From an uncultured Clostridia bacterium (GTDB taxonomy: Bacteria > Bacillota > Clostridia > UBA1381): a stretch of 11,282 bases of DNA. Under the pieces are notes generated by a model. The model worked only from the letters and a program-made list of their open reading frames with translations. It ran no database searches and was not told the DNA's origin. The translations under genes were made by a program, and so were the position numbers. This document shows, one piece after another, positions 4,363 to 11,282 of the stretch (the first letter of the stretch is position 1; every line of letters begins with the position of its first letter). The stretch covers positions 1 to 11,282 of the forward strand of contig CAKSJF010000075.1 of assembly GCA_934462945.1 (NCBI GenBank). Reading direction: 5' to 3'.

Positions 4363-6597
4363 ATGTTTTTACAGGATAAAAAATTTTTAGAAAATAAATA
4401 TCACAAAACCGATGAACCCTTTGATCCCTATCAAAGAATGGCATATCACGGCTATGACTATGCAGAAGAAACCGGACTGTCTGATGAGGAAATTCAAAAG
4501 GGACTTTTGGAGCTATACCCAAAAATCAAGGATCTTCCTCACCCGGCGGCAAAGGCACGTGCCGTGGGGTATGTGTTGGAGCATACGCGGATTGATGTGA
4601 ACGAGCACGACTGGTTTGCCGGACTTTACAGCGTCAACCGGCTTGCAAAGTCTGTGACGCAGGACGTTTGGTATCAGAAGCTTTTTGACGGCAGGCTTTC
4701 CGAAACAAGAGACAAAATGCAGCTTTTGAATGATTCCGGGGCAGTAAGCATCTGGCCGGATTTTGATCATGTAGTCCCCGACTGGGAGTCGCTCCTTCGT
4801 TTCGGATTTCCCGACATTTTGGCGCGTGCAAAGGCGTACCGGGATCAGCATGAAAAAAACGGAACGCTCACAGAGGAGAAAAAAGCATTTTTCGACGGTG
4901 TGATTTTAGAATATCAGTCTGTGATTGATCTTTTAGACCGGCTCTATCGGCTTGCATGCTCTCAGCAGCATGAAAAGGCGGAAAAAACAGCCACATGCTT
5001 AAAAAGTCTCCGGGACGGCGCACCGCAGAATATTTATGAGGCGATGCAGCTGATCTATCTCTATTTCATCATTTCCGAAAGCTTTGACTCCTACCAGGTG
5101 CGCTCCTTAGGAAACGGTCTGGACGGCTCACTTTACCGGTTTTATCAGAACGACCTGAAAAACCGCACCTACACACATGAGGAAATCCGCGACCTGCTTG
5201 CTTATTTTCTATTCCAGTGGGCAGCGATCGGTAATTACTGGGGTCAGCCATTCTATTTAGGAGGAACAAATCGGGATGGCAGCACAAAATATAACGAGCT
5301 GTCCCGCGATATTTTAGAGGTTTATGACGAAATCGGTATCTACAATCCGAAAATTCAATTAAAAATCAACCGCAATACCCCCGACTGGCTTTTACGTCTG
5401 GTTTTTTCCATGGTGCGCAAAGGGCGAAACAGCTTTGTATTCTGCTGCGAACCCGGGATGATGCGCGCCGTGATGAGCTATGGTGCAAGCTATGAGGAGG
5501 CGCGCACGATGGATATCCGTGGCTGCTACGAAACCGGTGTCCGGGCAAATGAAGTTGCTGCCACAACCGGTTATGTCAATGCCCTAAAACCGGTGGAATA
5601 TGTTTTTTCAAACGGTTTCGACCGCCGGATTGGAAAGCAGGTCGGAAGAAAGACCGGGGAGCTTTCCTGCATGACGCGCTTTGAGGATTTTTATCAGGCG
5701 GTACTTTTACAGTGGACAGAACTGATTGAAGAAACCATCCGGCTATCCAGAAACTTTGAGCCATATCTCGGAACGATCAACCCCTCTAACCTTTATTCCG
5801 GCACGATTGAGGGAAGTCTTAAAAAGGGTGTGGATGCATATCAGTGCGGTGTAAAATTCAACAATTCCGATGTTTTAAACTGCGGTTTTGCAAGCCTGGT
5901 AGACTCTGTGATGGCAGTTTGGGAATTTGTATATGAAAGACAGGAAATTACGCTATCCGAGTTGGGAGCGGCATTAGAACAAAACTGGAGCGGTTATGAG
6001 GAGCTGCGGACAAAAATTCTGAAAAGTCCGCACAAATACGGCAACGGCGATGAGATCACCGATCAGTATGCAAAGGCGATGGCGGCATATTTTGCGATGC
6101 GCGTAAACCTCCGGAAAAACGCACGCGGCGGTGTTTACAAAGCGATTATGCATTCTGCCATGGAATTTATCTGGCAGGGAAAGCGCACCGGCGCAACCCC
6201 GGACGGACGCTTTGCCGGAGAGGAAATTTCAAAAAATGCATCCCCTGCCCCCGGCATGGATCGAAACGGCGTTACAGCCTTGATAAAATCCGCGCTAAAG
6301 CTTCAGCCATATATCTATCCGGAAAGCTTTTGTCTGGACGTGATGCTGCATCCGTCTGCGGTTTCGGGTGAGGACGGCTTTACCGTTTTAAAGGCGCTAT
6401 TATTGACCTATTTAGATCATGACGGAATGAGCATTCAGTTTAACGTGTTTGATGCTGATACTCTCCGGGACGCACAAAAACATCCGGAAAAATATCAGAA
6501 TCTACAGGTACGCGTCTGCGGATGGAATGTTCTTTGGAACAACTTAAGCCGCGCTGAACAGAATGCCTATATTCTCCGTTCGGAAAATATCCAATAA
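4363..6597 (+). CDS. Glycyl radical enzyme of the PFL/glycerol-dehydratase superfamily, unknown substrate
   Basis: The 744-residue product has the layout of a glycyl radical enzyme. The thiyl-radical Cys388 with Glu390 lies in the loop RGCYETG, and the radical Gly720 in VRVCGWNV, 24 residues from the end; the 332-residue Cys-Gly distance is normal for the diol-dehydratase-like branch. Other shared marks are DHVVPDWESLL with His136, LGGTNRDGSTKYNELS, TPDGRFAGEEIS..SPAPG, and DADTLRDAQKHPEKYQNL. The details are divergent: the loop lacks the usual GCVE form and the Pro that follows it in choline lyase and glycerol dehydratase, and the GRPALFND-like segment before the Cys loop reads GRNSFVFCCEPG. 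It is therefore unlikely to be pyruvate formate-lyase, CutC or a classical diol dehydratase, although the enzyme class (radical lyase, dehydratase or decarboxylase) is secure. The next gene encodes its activase and the divergent AraC gene probably controls it. Anaerobic, cytosolic. Annotation pipelines may mislabel it formate C-acetyltransferase. Confidence 0.9.
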   Translation: MFLQDKKFLENKYHKTDEPFDPYQRMAYHGYDYAEETGLSDEEIQKGLLELYPKIKDLPHPAAKARAVGYVLEHTRIDVNEHDWFAGLYSVNRLAKSVTQDVWYQKLFDGRLSETRDKMQLLNDSGAVSIWPDFDHVVPDWESLLRFGFPDILARAKAYRDQHEKNGTLTEEKKAFFDGVILEYQSVIDLLDRLYRLACSQQHEKAEKTATCLKSLRDGAPQNIYEAMQLIYLYFIISESFDSYQVRSLGNGLDGSLYRFYQNDLKNRTYTHEEIRDLLAYFLFQWAAIGNYWGQPFYLGGTNRDGSTKYNELSRDILEVYDEIGIYNPKIQLKINRNTPDWLLRLVFSMVRKGRNSFVFCCEPGMMRAVMSYGASYEEARTMDIRGCYETGVRANEVAATTGYVNALKPVEYVFSNGFDRRIGKQVGRKTGELSCMTRFEDFYQAVLLQWTELIEETIRLSRNFEPYLGTINPSNLYSGTIEGSLKKGVDAYQCGVKFNNSDVLNCGFASLVDSVMAVWEFVYERQEITLSELGAALEQNWSGYEELRTKILKSPHKYGNGDEITDQYAKAMAAYFAMRVNLRKNARGGVYKAIMHSAMEFIWQGKRTGATPDGRFAGEEISKNASPAPGMDRNGVTALIKSALKLQPYIYPESFCLDVMLHPSAVSGEDGFTVLKALLLTYLDHDGMSIQFNVFDADTLRDAQKHPEKYQNLQVRVCGWNVLWNNLSRAEQNAYILRSENIQ

Positions 6598-6603
6598 GAG
6601 GGG
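6598..6603 (+). promoter_or_regulatory. Shine-Dalgarno site fixing the activase start
   Basis: GAGGGG lies eight bases before the ATG at 6612. The frame also opens with a GTG at 6603, but that codon overlaps the ribosome site itself and has none of its own. Confidence 0.75.
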
Positions 6604-6611
6604 TGAAAATA

Positions 6612-7493
6612 ATGAAAGCCAACATTACCGATATCAAGCGTTTTGCTGTTCATGACGGCGACGGCATCCGGACGACTGTTTTTTTCAAGGGCTGTCCGCT
6701 GCGCTGTCTTTGGTGTCACAATCCGGAAACGCTTTCCGGCGAAAAACAATTACTGTTCTATGCCCACAAATGTGTAGCATGCGGACGCTGTGCAGCGGTA
6801 TGCAAGTATCATCAGATTACCGGAAACGCACACAGCATAGACCGGGAGCGCTGCACCCTCTGCGGTGCATGCGTTTCAGTCTGTCCGCAAAATGCGCTTG
6901 CCATCAGCGGCAAATGGATTGACACCGAAGAGATTATAAACACGCTCTTAGAAGATCGGATGTTTTATGAAGAAAGCGGCGGCGGAATCACACTGTCCGG
7001 CGGAGAATGTCTGCTGCAAAGCGCCGCATGCCGTGAAATTTTAATGCGTATGAAGTCAGAGGGCATCCATACTGCGGTTGATACCTGCGGTGCAGCTCCG
7101 CGCAAGTGTCTTGAGGAGGTGTTAGCCTATACCGACCTATTTCTCTACGATATCAAGGCATACAAAGAACCGGTGCATATCCAATGCACCGGTCACAGCA
7201 ACAAGCTGATTTTAGAAAATCTTCTTTATCTTGATCAAACGGGAAAGGAAATTGAAATCCGGATTCCCTATGTGCCTGGCTATAACAGCGGAGAAATGGA
7301 GGAAATTGCAGAATTTCTAAGCACTCTGTCTCATATCCGGTCCGTCCGGATTCTTCCCTACCATAACTATGCCGCCTCCAAATATGCCGCGCTCGGTATG
7401 AAAAACACACTTCCGCCTACCCTGCCGAGCGATTCTCAGATGCAGCAGGTACAAAATTTATTCCAAAAGCACGGACTTTTTGTCCGGGATTGA
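6612..7493 (+). CDS. Glycyl radical enzyme activating enzyme (radical SAM)
   Basis: This 293-residue activase would use S-adenosylmethionine and a reduced 4Fe-4S cluster to install the glycyl radical on the enzyme encoded just upstream (14-bp gap, same operon). The radical SAM cluster motif CxxxCxxC is C28, C32, C35 in FKGCPLRCLWCHNPE. A ferredoxin-like insert follows with two more 4Fe-4S motifs, C54-C57-C60-C64 and C81-C84-C87-C91, typical of activases for the non-PFL branch; PFL activase itself lacks this insert. The SAM-binding GGGITLSGGE and DIKAY segments are present. Length is normal. The insert agrees with the partner being a dehydratase- or decarboxylase-type enzyme rather than pyruvate formate-lyase. 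It ends two bases before the stop of the converging HtrA-like gene, with no obvious terminator of its own. Confidence 0.95.
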   Translation: MKANITDIKRFAVHDGDGIRTTVFFKGCPLRCLWCHNPETLSGEKQLLFYAHKCVACGRCAAVCKYHQITGNAHSIDRERCTLCGACVSVCPQNALAISGKWIDTEEIINTLLEDRMFYEESGGGITLSGGECLLQSAACREILMRMKSEGIHTAVDTCGAAPRKCLEEVLAYTDLFLYDIKAYKEPVHIQCTGHSNKLILENLLYLDQTGKEIEIRIPYVPGYNSGEMEEIAEFLSTLSHIRSVRILPYHNYAASKYAALGMKNTLPPTLPSDSQMQQVQNLFQKHGLFVRD

Positions 7494-7495
7494 TC

Positions 7496-8629
7496 CTATT
7501 GCAAAACCACTGTCAAATCCAGCGTTTCACCGTCCCGGTAAACCGTCACCAGCATTGAATCCCCGGTTTGATGCTGCTGGCGCAGCTCGTTGATTTTCGC
7601 AACAGTATTCACCGGTGTTCCGTCAATTTTAATAATCAGATCTCCGGTTTTGATTCCGGCATTTTCTGCCGGGGAACGCTCTGTCACCGTTTCTACAGTG
7701 ACACCATAGGACGCGTCGGTTGCAGTGATTCCAAGCATCGGCGTACCGCCGGATGCAGACTCCGAAACTGTTCCGGTATGAATCAGCGATTCTAAAATTG
7801 CTTTGACATCATTTGAGGGAATGGCAAAGCCGATTCCGTCCGCTGAGGAGGAAATGCTCGCTGAGACAACCCCTATCATCTGCCCTGCTGCATTAAACAC
7901 TCCGCCGCCGGCATTTCCGGGATTCAGCACTGCATCCAGCTGCAACAGATTCACGCTCGTTCCGCTTTGCAGCGCCACATGCTGATTGATTCCTGCAATG
8001 CTGCCTTTGGTAACGGTGTTTTTAATCTTTTTTCCAAGCGGATTCCCAACAGTGACAAACTCCTCGCAAAGCTTCACCTGGTCTGAATCCCCCAGCGTTA
8101 CCGCCGGGAGGTTTGTTTCATTAATTTTTAAAACGGCAATGTCGGTTTTTCCGTCCGCTCCGATCACCTCTGCCGGATACTCCCGGTTATCGGTCAAAGT
8201 GACTGTGATTTCGCCGCCCGGCTCGATTGAGGATGCCGATGCGATAACATAGCCGTCCTGGCTTACGATCACACCGCTGGATTCTCCTGCTGAATAGCGT
8301 CCGGAAAAAAATCCGCTGACCGTTCCTTTTGAGGAAACACAAACCGTACCGTCTAAACACTGCTGCAAAATCTGCTGAAAGTCTGTCTGCTCCGAGGGCG
8401 CTGCCGGCGCTGTTTCACCGCCGCCGGCATAAGAAATGGTGGTAGAGGGGCGCATATGCGGAACCACTGCCAGAGAGAATACCGTAAGAACTGCACCGCA
8501 CGCTGCAAGGGAGGTAAGAAGCGCTGTTCCCCATACCGGGAAGCCTTTTTTCTTTCCGGGCGCACCGTTAGGAGTATCCGGAAGTGAAGTATTCAAAATC
8601 GGATCCTGTGACCATTGGTATTCATTCAT
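7496..8629 (-). CDS. HtrA/DegP-like membrane-anchored PDZ protein, probable pseudoprotease
   Basis: The 377-residue protein has the bacterial HtrA architecture: a cytoplasmic N-terminus with KKK, one transmembrane segment (about 34-56), a linker, a chymotrypsin-like domain (about 90-285) and one PDZ domain (about 297-377, SPAENAGIKTGDLIIKIDG). Two of the three catalytic residues are replaced. The position of the catalytic His, in the segment DGYVIASASSIE aligned to the usual DGYIVTNNHVVE, is Ser133, and the nucleophile in NPGNAGGGVFN, normally GNSGGPL, is Ala240. Only Asp163 in KTDIAVLKI remains. The frame is open and the fold intact, so it seems maintained as a non-proteolytic sensor, scaffold or decoy, not decaying. 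AGGAG lies ten bases before the ATG. It is divergent from gltX and converges on the activase gene. Family call strong; inactivity inferred from residues. Confidence 0.9.
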   Translation of the reverse strand: MNEYQWSQDPILNTSLPDTPNGAPGKKKGFPVWGTALLTSLAACGAVLTVFSLAVVPHMRPSTTISYAGGGETAPAAPSEQTDFQQILQQCLDGTVCVSSKGTVSGFFSGRYSAGESSGVIVSQDGYVIASASSIEPGGEITVTLTDNREYPAEVIGADGKTDIAVLKINETNLPAVTLGDSDQVKLCEEFVTVGNPLGKKIKNTVTKGSIAGINQHVALQSGTSVNLLQLDAVLNPGNAGGGVFNAAGQMIGVVSASISSSADGIGFAIPSNDVKAILESLIHTGTVSESASGGTPMLGITATDASYGVTVETVTERSPAENAGIKTGDLIIKIDGTPVNTVAKINELRQQHQTGDSMLVTVYRDGETLDLTVVLQ

Positions 8630-8663
8630 AGCTTTTCAACTCCTAAAACATCTGTATAAAAAC

Positions 8664-8695
8664 ATTATAATACTTTTTTTGTCGGATTGTGTGAA
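8664..8695 (-). promoter_or_regulatory. Promoter of the HtrA-like gene
   Basis: On the minus strand TTCACA (8690-8695) is 17 bases from TATTAT (8667-8672); an overlapping perfect TATAAT (8664-8669) would give a 20-base spacer. Either gives a leader of about 30 nt before the AGGAG site. Confidence 0.6.
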
Positions 8696-8764
8696 CTGAT
8701 TGTAAATTTTACGCACAGCTTTCAGCTTTTTTTTTAAAAATTCAGTCTTTTTTCCAAAAAAATA

Positions 8765-8793
8765 TTGATATTGAAAGCATTTCGAGGTATAAT
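8765..8793 (+). promoter_or_regulatory. Promoter of the gltX-glnS operon
   Basis: TTGATA (8765-8770) and a consensus TATAAT (8788-8793) are 17 bases apart, start site near 8800. The leader of about 50 nt shows no T-box core, unlike the thrS leader. The rest of the 220-base divergent gap is A/T-rich with poly-T and poly-A runs and no other recognisable element. Confidence 0.8.
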
Positions 8794-8838
8794 AGAAGAA
8801 TATAAGTGTCTTTTCTTATGAGAACACAAATGAAAGGC

Positions 8839-8842
8839 AGGA
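8839..8842 (+). promoter_or_regulatory. Shine-Dalgarno site fixing the gltX start
   Basis: AGGA lies eight bases before the ATG at 8851. The open frame reaches back to a GTG at 8806, only about six bases past the predicted transcription start and without a ribosome site, so 8851 is preferred. Confidence 0.65.
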
Positions 8843-8850
8843 TTTTCTTT

Positions 8851-10512
8851 ATGGATGGAATGAAATTAGCGGATTTGCTGTTTGGAAATATTACGGCAAC
8901 CCGGGAGGAGCTTTTGGCACGCTATCCCCGGCGGCAGCTGCCGGAGGGTGCAAAGGTGACGCGGTTTGCACCCAGTCCGACCGGATTTTTGCATATCGGA
9001 GGACTGTTTGCAGCATACACAGCAGAGCGTGTGGCACATACAAGCGGCGGTGTTTTCTTTCTGCGGATTGAGGATACCGATAAAAAACGCGAGGTAGAAA
9101 ACGGTGTTTCCGGTCTGGTAAACGGCTTAAAGGCATTCGGAATCGAATTTGACGAGGGCATGATTTCCGAAACAGAGGAAATCGGCGCATACGGGCCGTA
9201 TACACAGAGCCAGCGAAAGGAAATCTATCAGGTATTCTGCAAGGAATTAGTGCAAAAAGGCTTGGCATACCCCTGCTTTTGTACCGCAGAGGAATTGGAC
9301 GCAATCCGGAAAAAGCAGGAGGAAAACAAGGAAAACCCCGGCTACTACGGAAAATATGCAAAATGCCGCGACCTTACCTATGAGGAAATTGAGGAGAAAG
9401 TAAAAGCCGGCACACCCTATGTTCTGCGCCTGCGTTCACCCGGTTCTGCAGACCGCCGGATCTCCTTTTTGGACGGTGTCAAAGGAAAAATCGAGATGCC
9501 GGAAAATGATATTGACGTGGTGCTTTTAAAAACAGACGGCATTCCGACCTATCATTTTGCACATGCAGTGGACGACTTTTTGATGGGTACAACCGATGTC
9601 ATCCGCGGAGACGAATGGATTTCCTCTGCACCGGTGCATTTACAACTGTTTGATGTTTTAGGATTCCCTGCTCCGCGCTATGCACATATTTCTCCGATCA
9701 TGAAAGAAGATGCGGAAACAGGCGGAAAGCGCAAGCTTTCCAAGCGAAAGGATCCGGAGGCGGCAGTGGATTATTACCACGAGGTCGGCTACCCGAAAGA
9801 ATCCGTGTTAGAATACTTATTAACCATTGCCAATTCCAATTATGAGGAATGGCGGCGCGACAATCCGGCTCTCTCAAGAGAAGAATTTCCGTTCTCCCTT
9901 TCACACATGAGCAAGGCAGGCGCGCTCTTTGACTTAGCAAAGCTGAACGACATCAGCAAAATCTATATTGCAACGCTGGATGCCAACACTGTCTATGACG
10001 CAGTATATACCTGGGCAAAGCAATACCGTCCGGACTTTGCAGAGGAGTTATCTTCGGACAGCGGCTATGCGCACAGGATTTTTGCAATTGAACGCGGAAA
10101 CGAAAAGCCGCGAAAGGATATTGCAAAATGGGAGGACACTGTTGACTATATCGACTATTTCTACCGCCGCCCGGAGAGCCCGGATTTTCCGGAGAATCTC
10201 TCTGATGCGGACATGATTGAAATTTTAGAAACATACAAAACTGTCTACCGCGCGGACGACAGCCAGGAGGACTGGTTCCCGAGAATCCGCGAAATGAGCG
10301 AAAACCTTGGCTACGCAAAAGCACCGAAGATTTACAAAAAAGACCCTGATTCCTACAAGGGACATGTCGGTGATGTCAGCACGGTAATCCGTGCAGCGGC
10401 AACCGGCAGAAGAAACACACCGGATCTGTATCAGATTTTGCAGGTATTAGGTGAAGAAGAAACACAGGCGCGGTTTGACAGCGCAATCAATCTACTGAAA
10501 GCGAGGGGCTAA
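8851..10512 (+). CDS. gltX: Glutamyl-tRNA synthetase, long form
   Basis: This 553-residue class I synthetase attaches Glu to tRNA-Glu. The adenylate site motifs are RFAPSPTGFLHIGG (HIGG at 48-51), LRIEDTDKKRE, and KLSKR at 295-299 as the KMSKS loop. Cys142, Cys144 and Cys172 (CFC..KC) match the zinc-finger position of many GluRS enzymes, with Asp174 where the fourth ligand is often His. It is longer than the usual 470-490 residues: there are about 35 extra residues before the first beta strand, and the C-terminal half diverges from the standard helical anticodon domain. The close neighbour glnS supplies Gln-tRNA, so a GluRS restricted to tRNA-Glu would suffice, but its specificity cannot be read directly. 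Stop and next start are one base apart, so translation is probably coupled. Confidence 0.93.
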   Translation: MDGMKLADLLFGNITATREELLARYPRRQLPEGAKVTRFAPSPTGFLHIGGLFAAYTAERVAHTSGGVFFLRIEDTDKKREVENGVSGLVNGLKAFGIEFDEGMISETEEIGAYGPYTQSQRKEIYQVFCKELVQKGLAYPCFCTAEELDAIRKKQEENKENPGYYGKYAKCRDLTYEEIEEKVKAGTPYVLRLRSPGSADRRISFLDGVKGKIEMPENDIDVVLLKTDGIPTYHFAHAVDDFLMGTTDVIRGDEWISSAPVHLQLFDVLGFPAPRYAHISPIMKEDAETGGKRKLSKRKDPEAAVDYYHEVGYPKESVLEYLLTIANSNYEEWRRDNPALSREEFPFSLSHMSKAGALFDLAKLNDISKIYIATLDANTVYDAVYTWAKQYRPDFAEELSSDSGYAHRIFAIERGNEKPRKDIAKWEDTVDYIDYFYRRPESPDFPENLSDADMIEILETYKTVYRADDSQEDWFPRIREMSENLGYAKAPKIYKKDPDSYKGHVGDVSTVIRAAATGRRNTPDLYQILQVLGEEETQARFDSAINLLKARG

Positions 10513-10513
10513 C

Positions 10514-11282
10514 ATGGCAGAAATGGAAGCAAACTTTACAGGTACAAATTTTATTCACGAAGCAATTAACAAGGACTTGGCAGACGGGGTTTACGATCAT
10601 GTACAGACGCGTTTTCCGCCTGAACCGAACGGTTATCTGCATATCGGTCATGCAAAGGCAATCTGCATTGATTTCGGTACAGCGCAAAAATACCACGGCA
10701 CATGCAATCTGCGTTTAGACGACACCAACCCGACCAAGGAGGACGTAGAGTATGTAGACGCCATCATGGAGGACATCCGCTGGCTCGGTTTTTCCTGGGA
10801 CAAGGTTCTCTATGCATCCGACTATTTTGACGTGATCTATGAATCGGCAATCAAATTAATTAAGCTCGGAAAAGCTTATGTGGACGATTTAAGTGCAGAA
10901 GAAATCCGGGAATACCGCGGTACCTTAAAAGAGCCTGGAAAAAACAGTCCTTACCGCGACCGGAGCATTGAGGAAAATTTAGAGCTTTTCCAGAGAATGA
11001 CCGACGGCGAATTTGAAAACGGTGCAAAGGTACTCCGGGCAAAGATTGATATGGCATCCCGGAATTTAAACATGCGCGATCCTGTTATCTACCGGATTCT
11101 GCATGCAACACACCACCGCACCGGAGACAAATGGTGTGTATACCCCATGTACGACTTTGCACACCCGATTTCCGATACCGTGGAGGGCGTAACACACTCG
11201 CTCTGCTCCTTAGAGTTTGAGGATCACCGTCCGCTTTATGACTGGTTCTTGCGCGAATTGGGCTTTGAACATCCGTCGCGGC
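10514..11282 (+). CDS. glnS: Glutaminyl-tRNA synthetase (partial, C-terminus beyond the window)
   Basis: The first 256 codons of a class I synthetase that attaches Gln directly to tRNA-Gln. The opening region resembles the enterobacterial enzyme closely: RFPPEPNGYLHIGHAK with HIGH at 43-46, NLRLDDTNPTKEDVEYV, EIREYRGTLKEPGKNSPYRDR, VLRAKIDMAS, then DKWCVYPMYDFAHPISD and THSLCSLEFEDHRPLYDW. The PPEPNGYLHIGH form and the LDDTNP motif set it apart from GluRS. The ATG follows the gltX stop by one base, with GAGGGG (10503-10508) inside the gltX end as ribosome site. GlnRS is sporadic in Firmicutes, most of which make Gln-tRNA by amidation, so this gene was probably acquired by an ancestor through transfer. 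The KMSKS loop and anticodon domains are out of view. Confidence 0.96.
   Translation, partial: MAEMEANFTGTNFIHEAINKDLADGVYDHVQTRFPPEPNGYLHIGHAKAICIDFGTAQKYHGTCNLRLDDTNPTKEDVEYVDAIMEDIRWLGFSWDKVLYASDYFDVIYESAIKLIKLGKAYVDDLSAEEIREYRGTLKEPGKNSPYRDRSIEENLELFQRMTDGEFENGAKVLRAKIDMASRNLNMRDPVIYRILHATHHRTGDKWCVYPMYDFAHPISDTVEGVTHSLCSLEFEDHRPLYDWFLRELGFEHPSR

Noticed and set aside
7472..7486. CGGAC-TTTTT-GTCCG hairpin at the end of the activase gene as terminator of the HtrA-like gene
   Set aside because: Only a 5-bp stem with a weak and displaced T-run; not strong enough to call.
8690..8850. T-box or other riboswitch in the gltX leader
   Set aside because: The leader is only about 50 nt and has no AGGGTGGNACCGCG-like core or terminator.
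1..11282. CRISPR arrays, tRNA or rRNA genes, insertion sequences, prophage genes
   Set aside because: No spaced direct repeat series, no tRNA-like CCA or T-arm pattern, and no transposase, integrase or phage protein was seen in any frame.

Overview
The window looks like a chromosomal segment from a Clostridia-class Firmicute, possibly a gut Lachnospiraceae or Oscillospiraceae; this assignment is inferred. The signs are a T-box-controlled thrS, a ThrRS without a TGS domain, an OmpR-type response regulator, a PqqD plus S26-like peptidase pair, a glycyl radical enzyme, strong Shine-Dalgarno sites and clean sigma-A type promoters. There is no sign of phage, insertion sequence, CRISPR array, rRNA or tRNA.

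Left part (minus strand, transcribed right to left): an AraC-family regulator (3464-4237), a threonyl-tRNA synthetase with a complete T-box leader (leader 3152-3412, gene 1341-3092), a bidirectional terminator nested in a larger palindrome (1274-1328), a two-gene unit of a PqqD-family protein and an S24/S26-type peptidase with its own promoter and terminator, and the first 100 codons of an OmpR-family response regulator that runs off the left edge.

Middle part (plus strand): divergent from araC lies a two-gene operon of a glycyl radical enzyme (4363-6597) and its radical SAM activase (6612-7493). The enzyme has the radical Cys/Glu pair and a C-terminal glycine loop, but both motifs (GCYETG and RVCGWN) differ from the usual GCVE and RVxGY forms, so the substrate is unassigned. 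The divergent AraC gene and repeated sites in the shared promoter region suggest substrate-responsive control. This module is the best candidate here for undescribed biochemistry.

Right part: an HtrA-like membrane-anchored protein (minus, 7496-8629) converges on the activase with a 2-bp gap. It has lost both the catalytic His and the catalytic Ser, so it is probably a pseudoprotease. Divergent from it, a promoter drives a glutamyl-tRNA synthetase (8851-10512) followed after 1 bp by glutaminyl-tRNA synthetase (10514 to the right edge), a direct Gln-tRNA route that is not universal in Firmicutes.

Several start codons were moved inward from the longest reading frame because of promoter and Shine-Dalgarno positions (thrS, araC, the glycyl radical enzyme, the activase, gltX). 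All functional calls rest on recognising motifs by eye; no database search was run.
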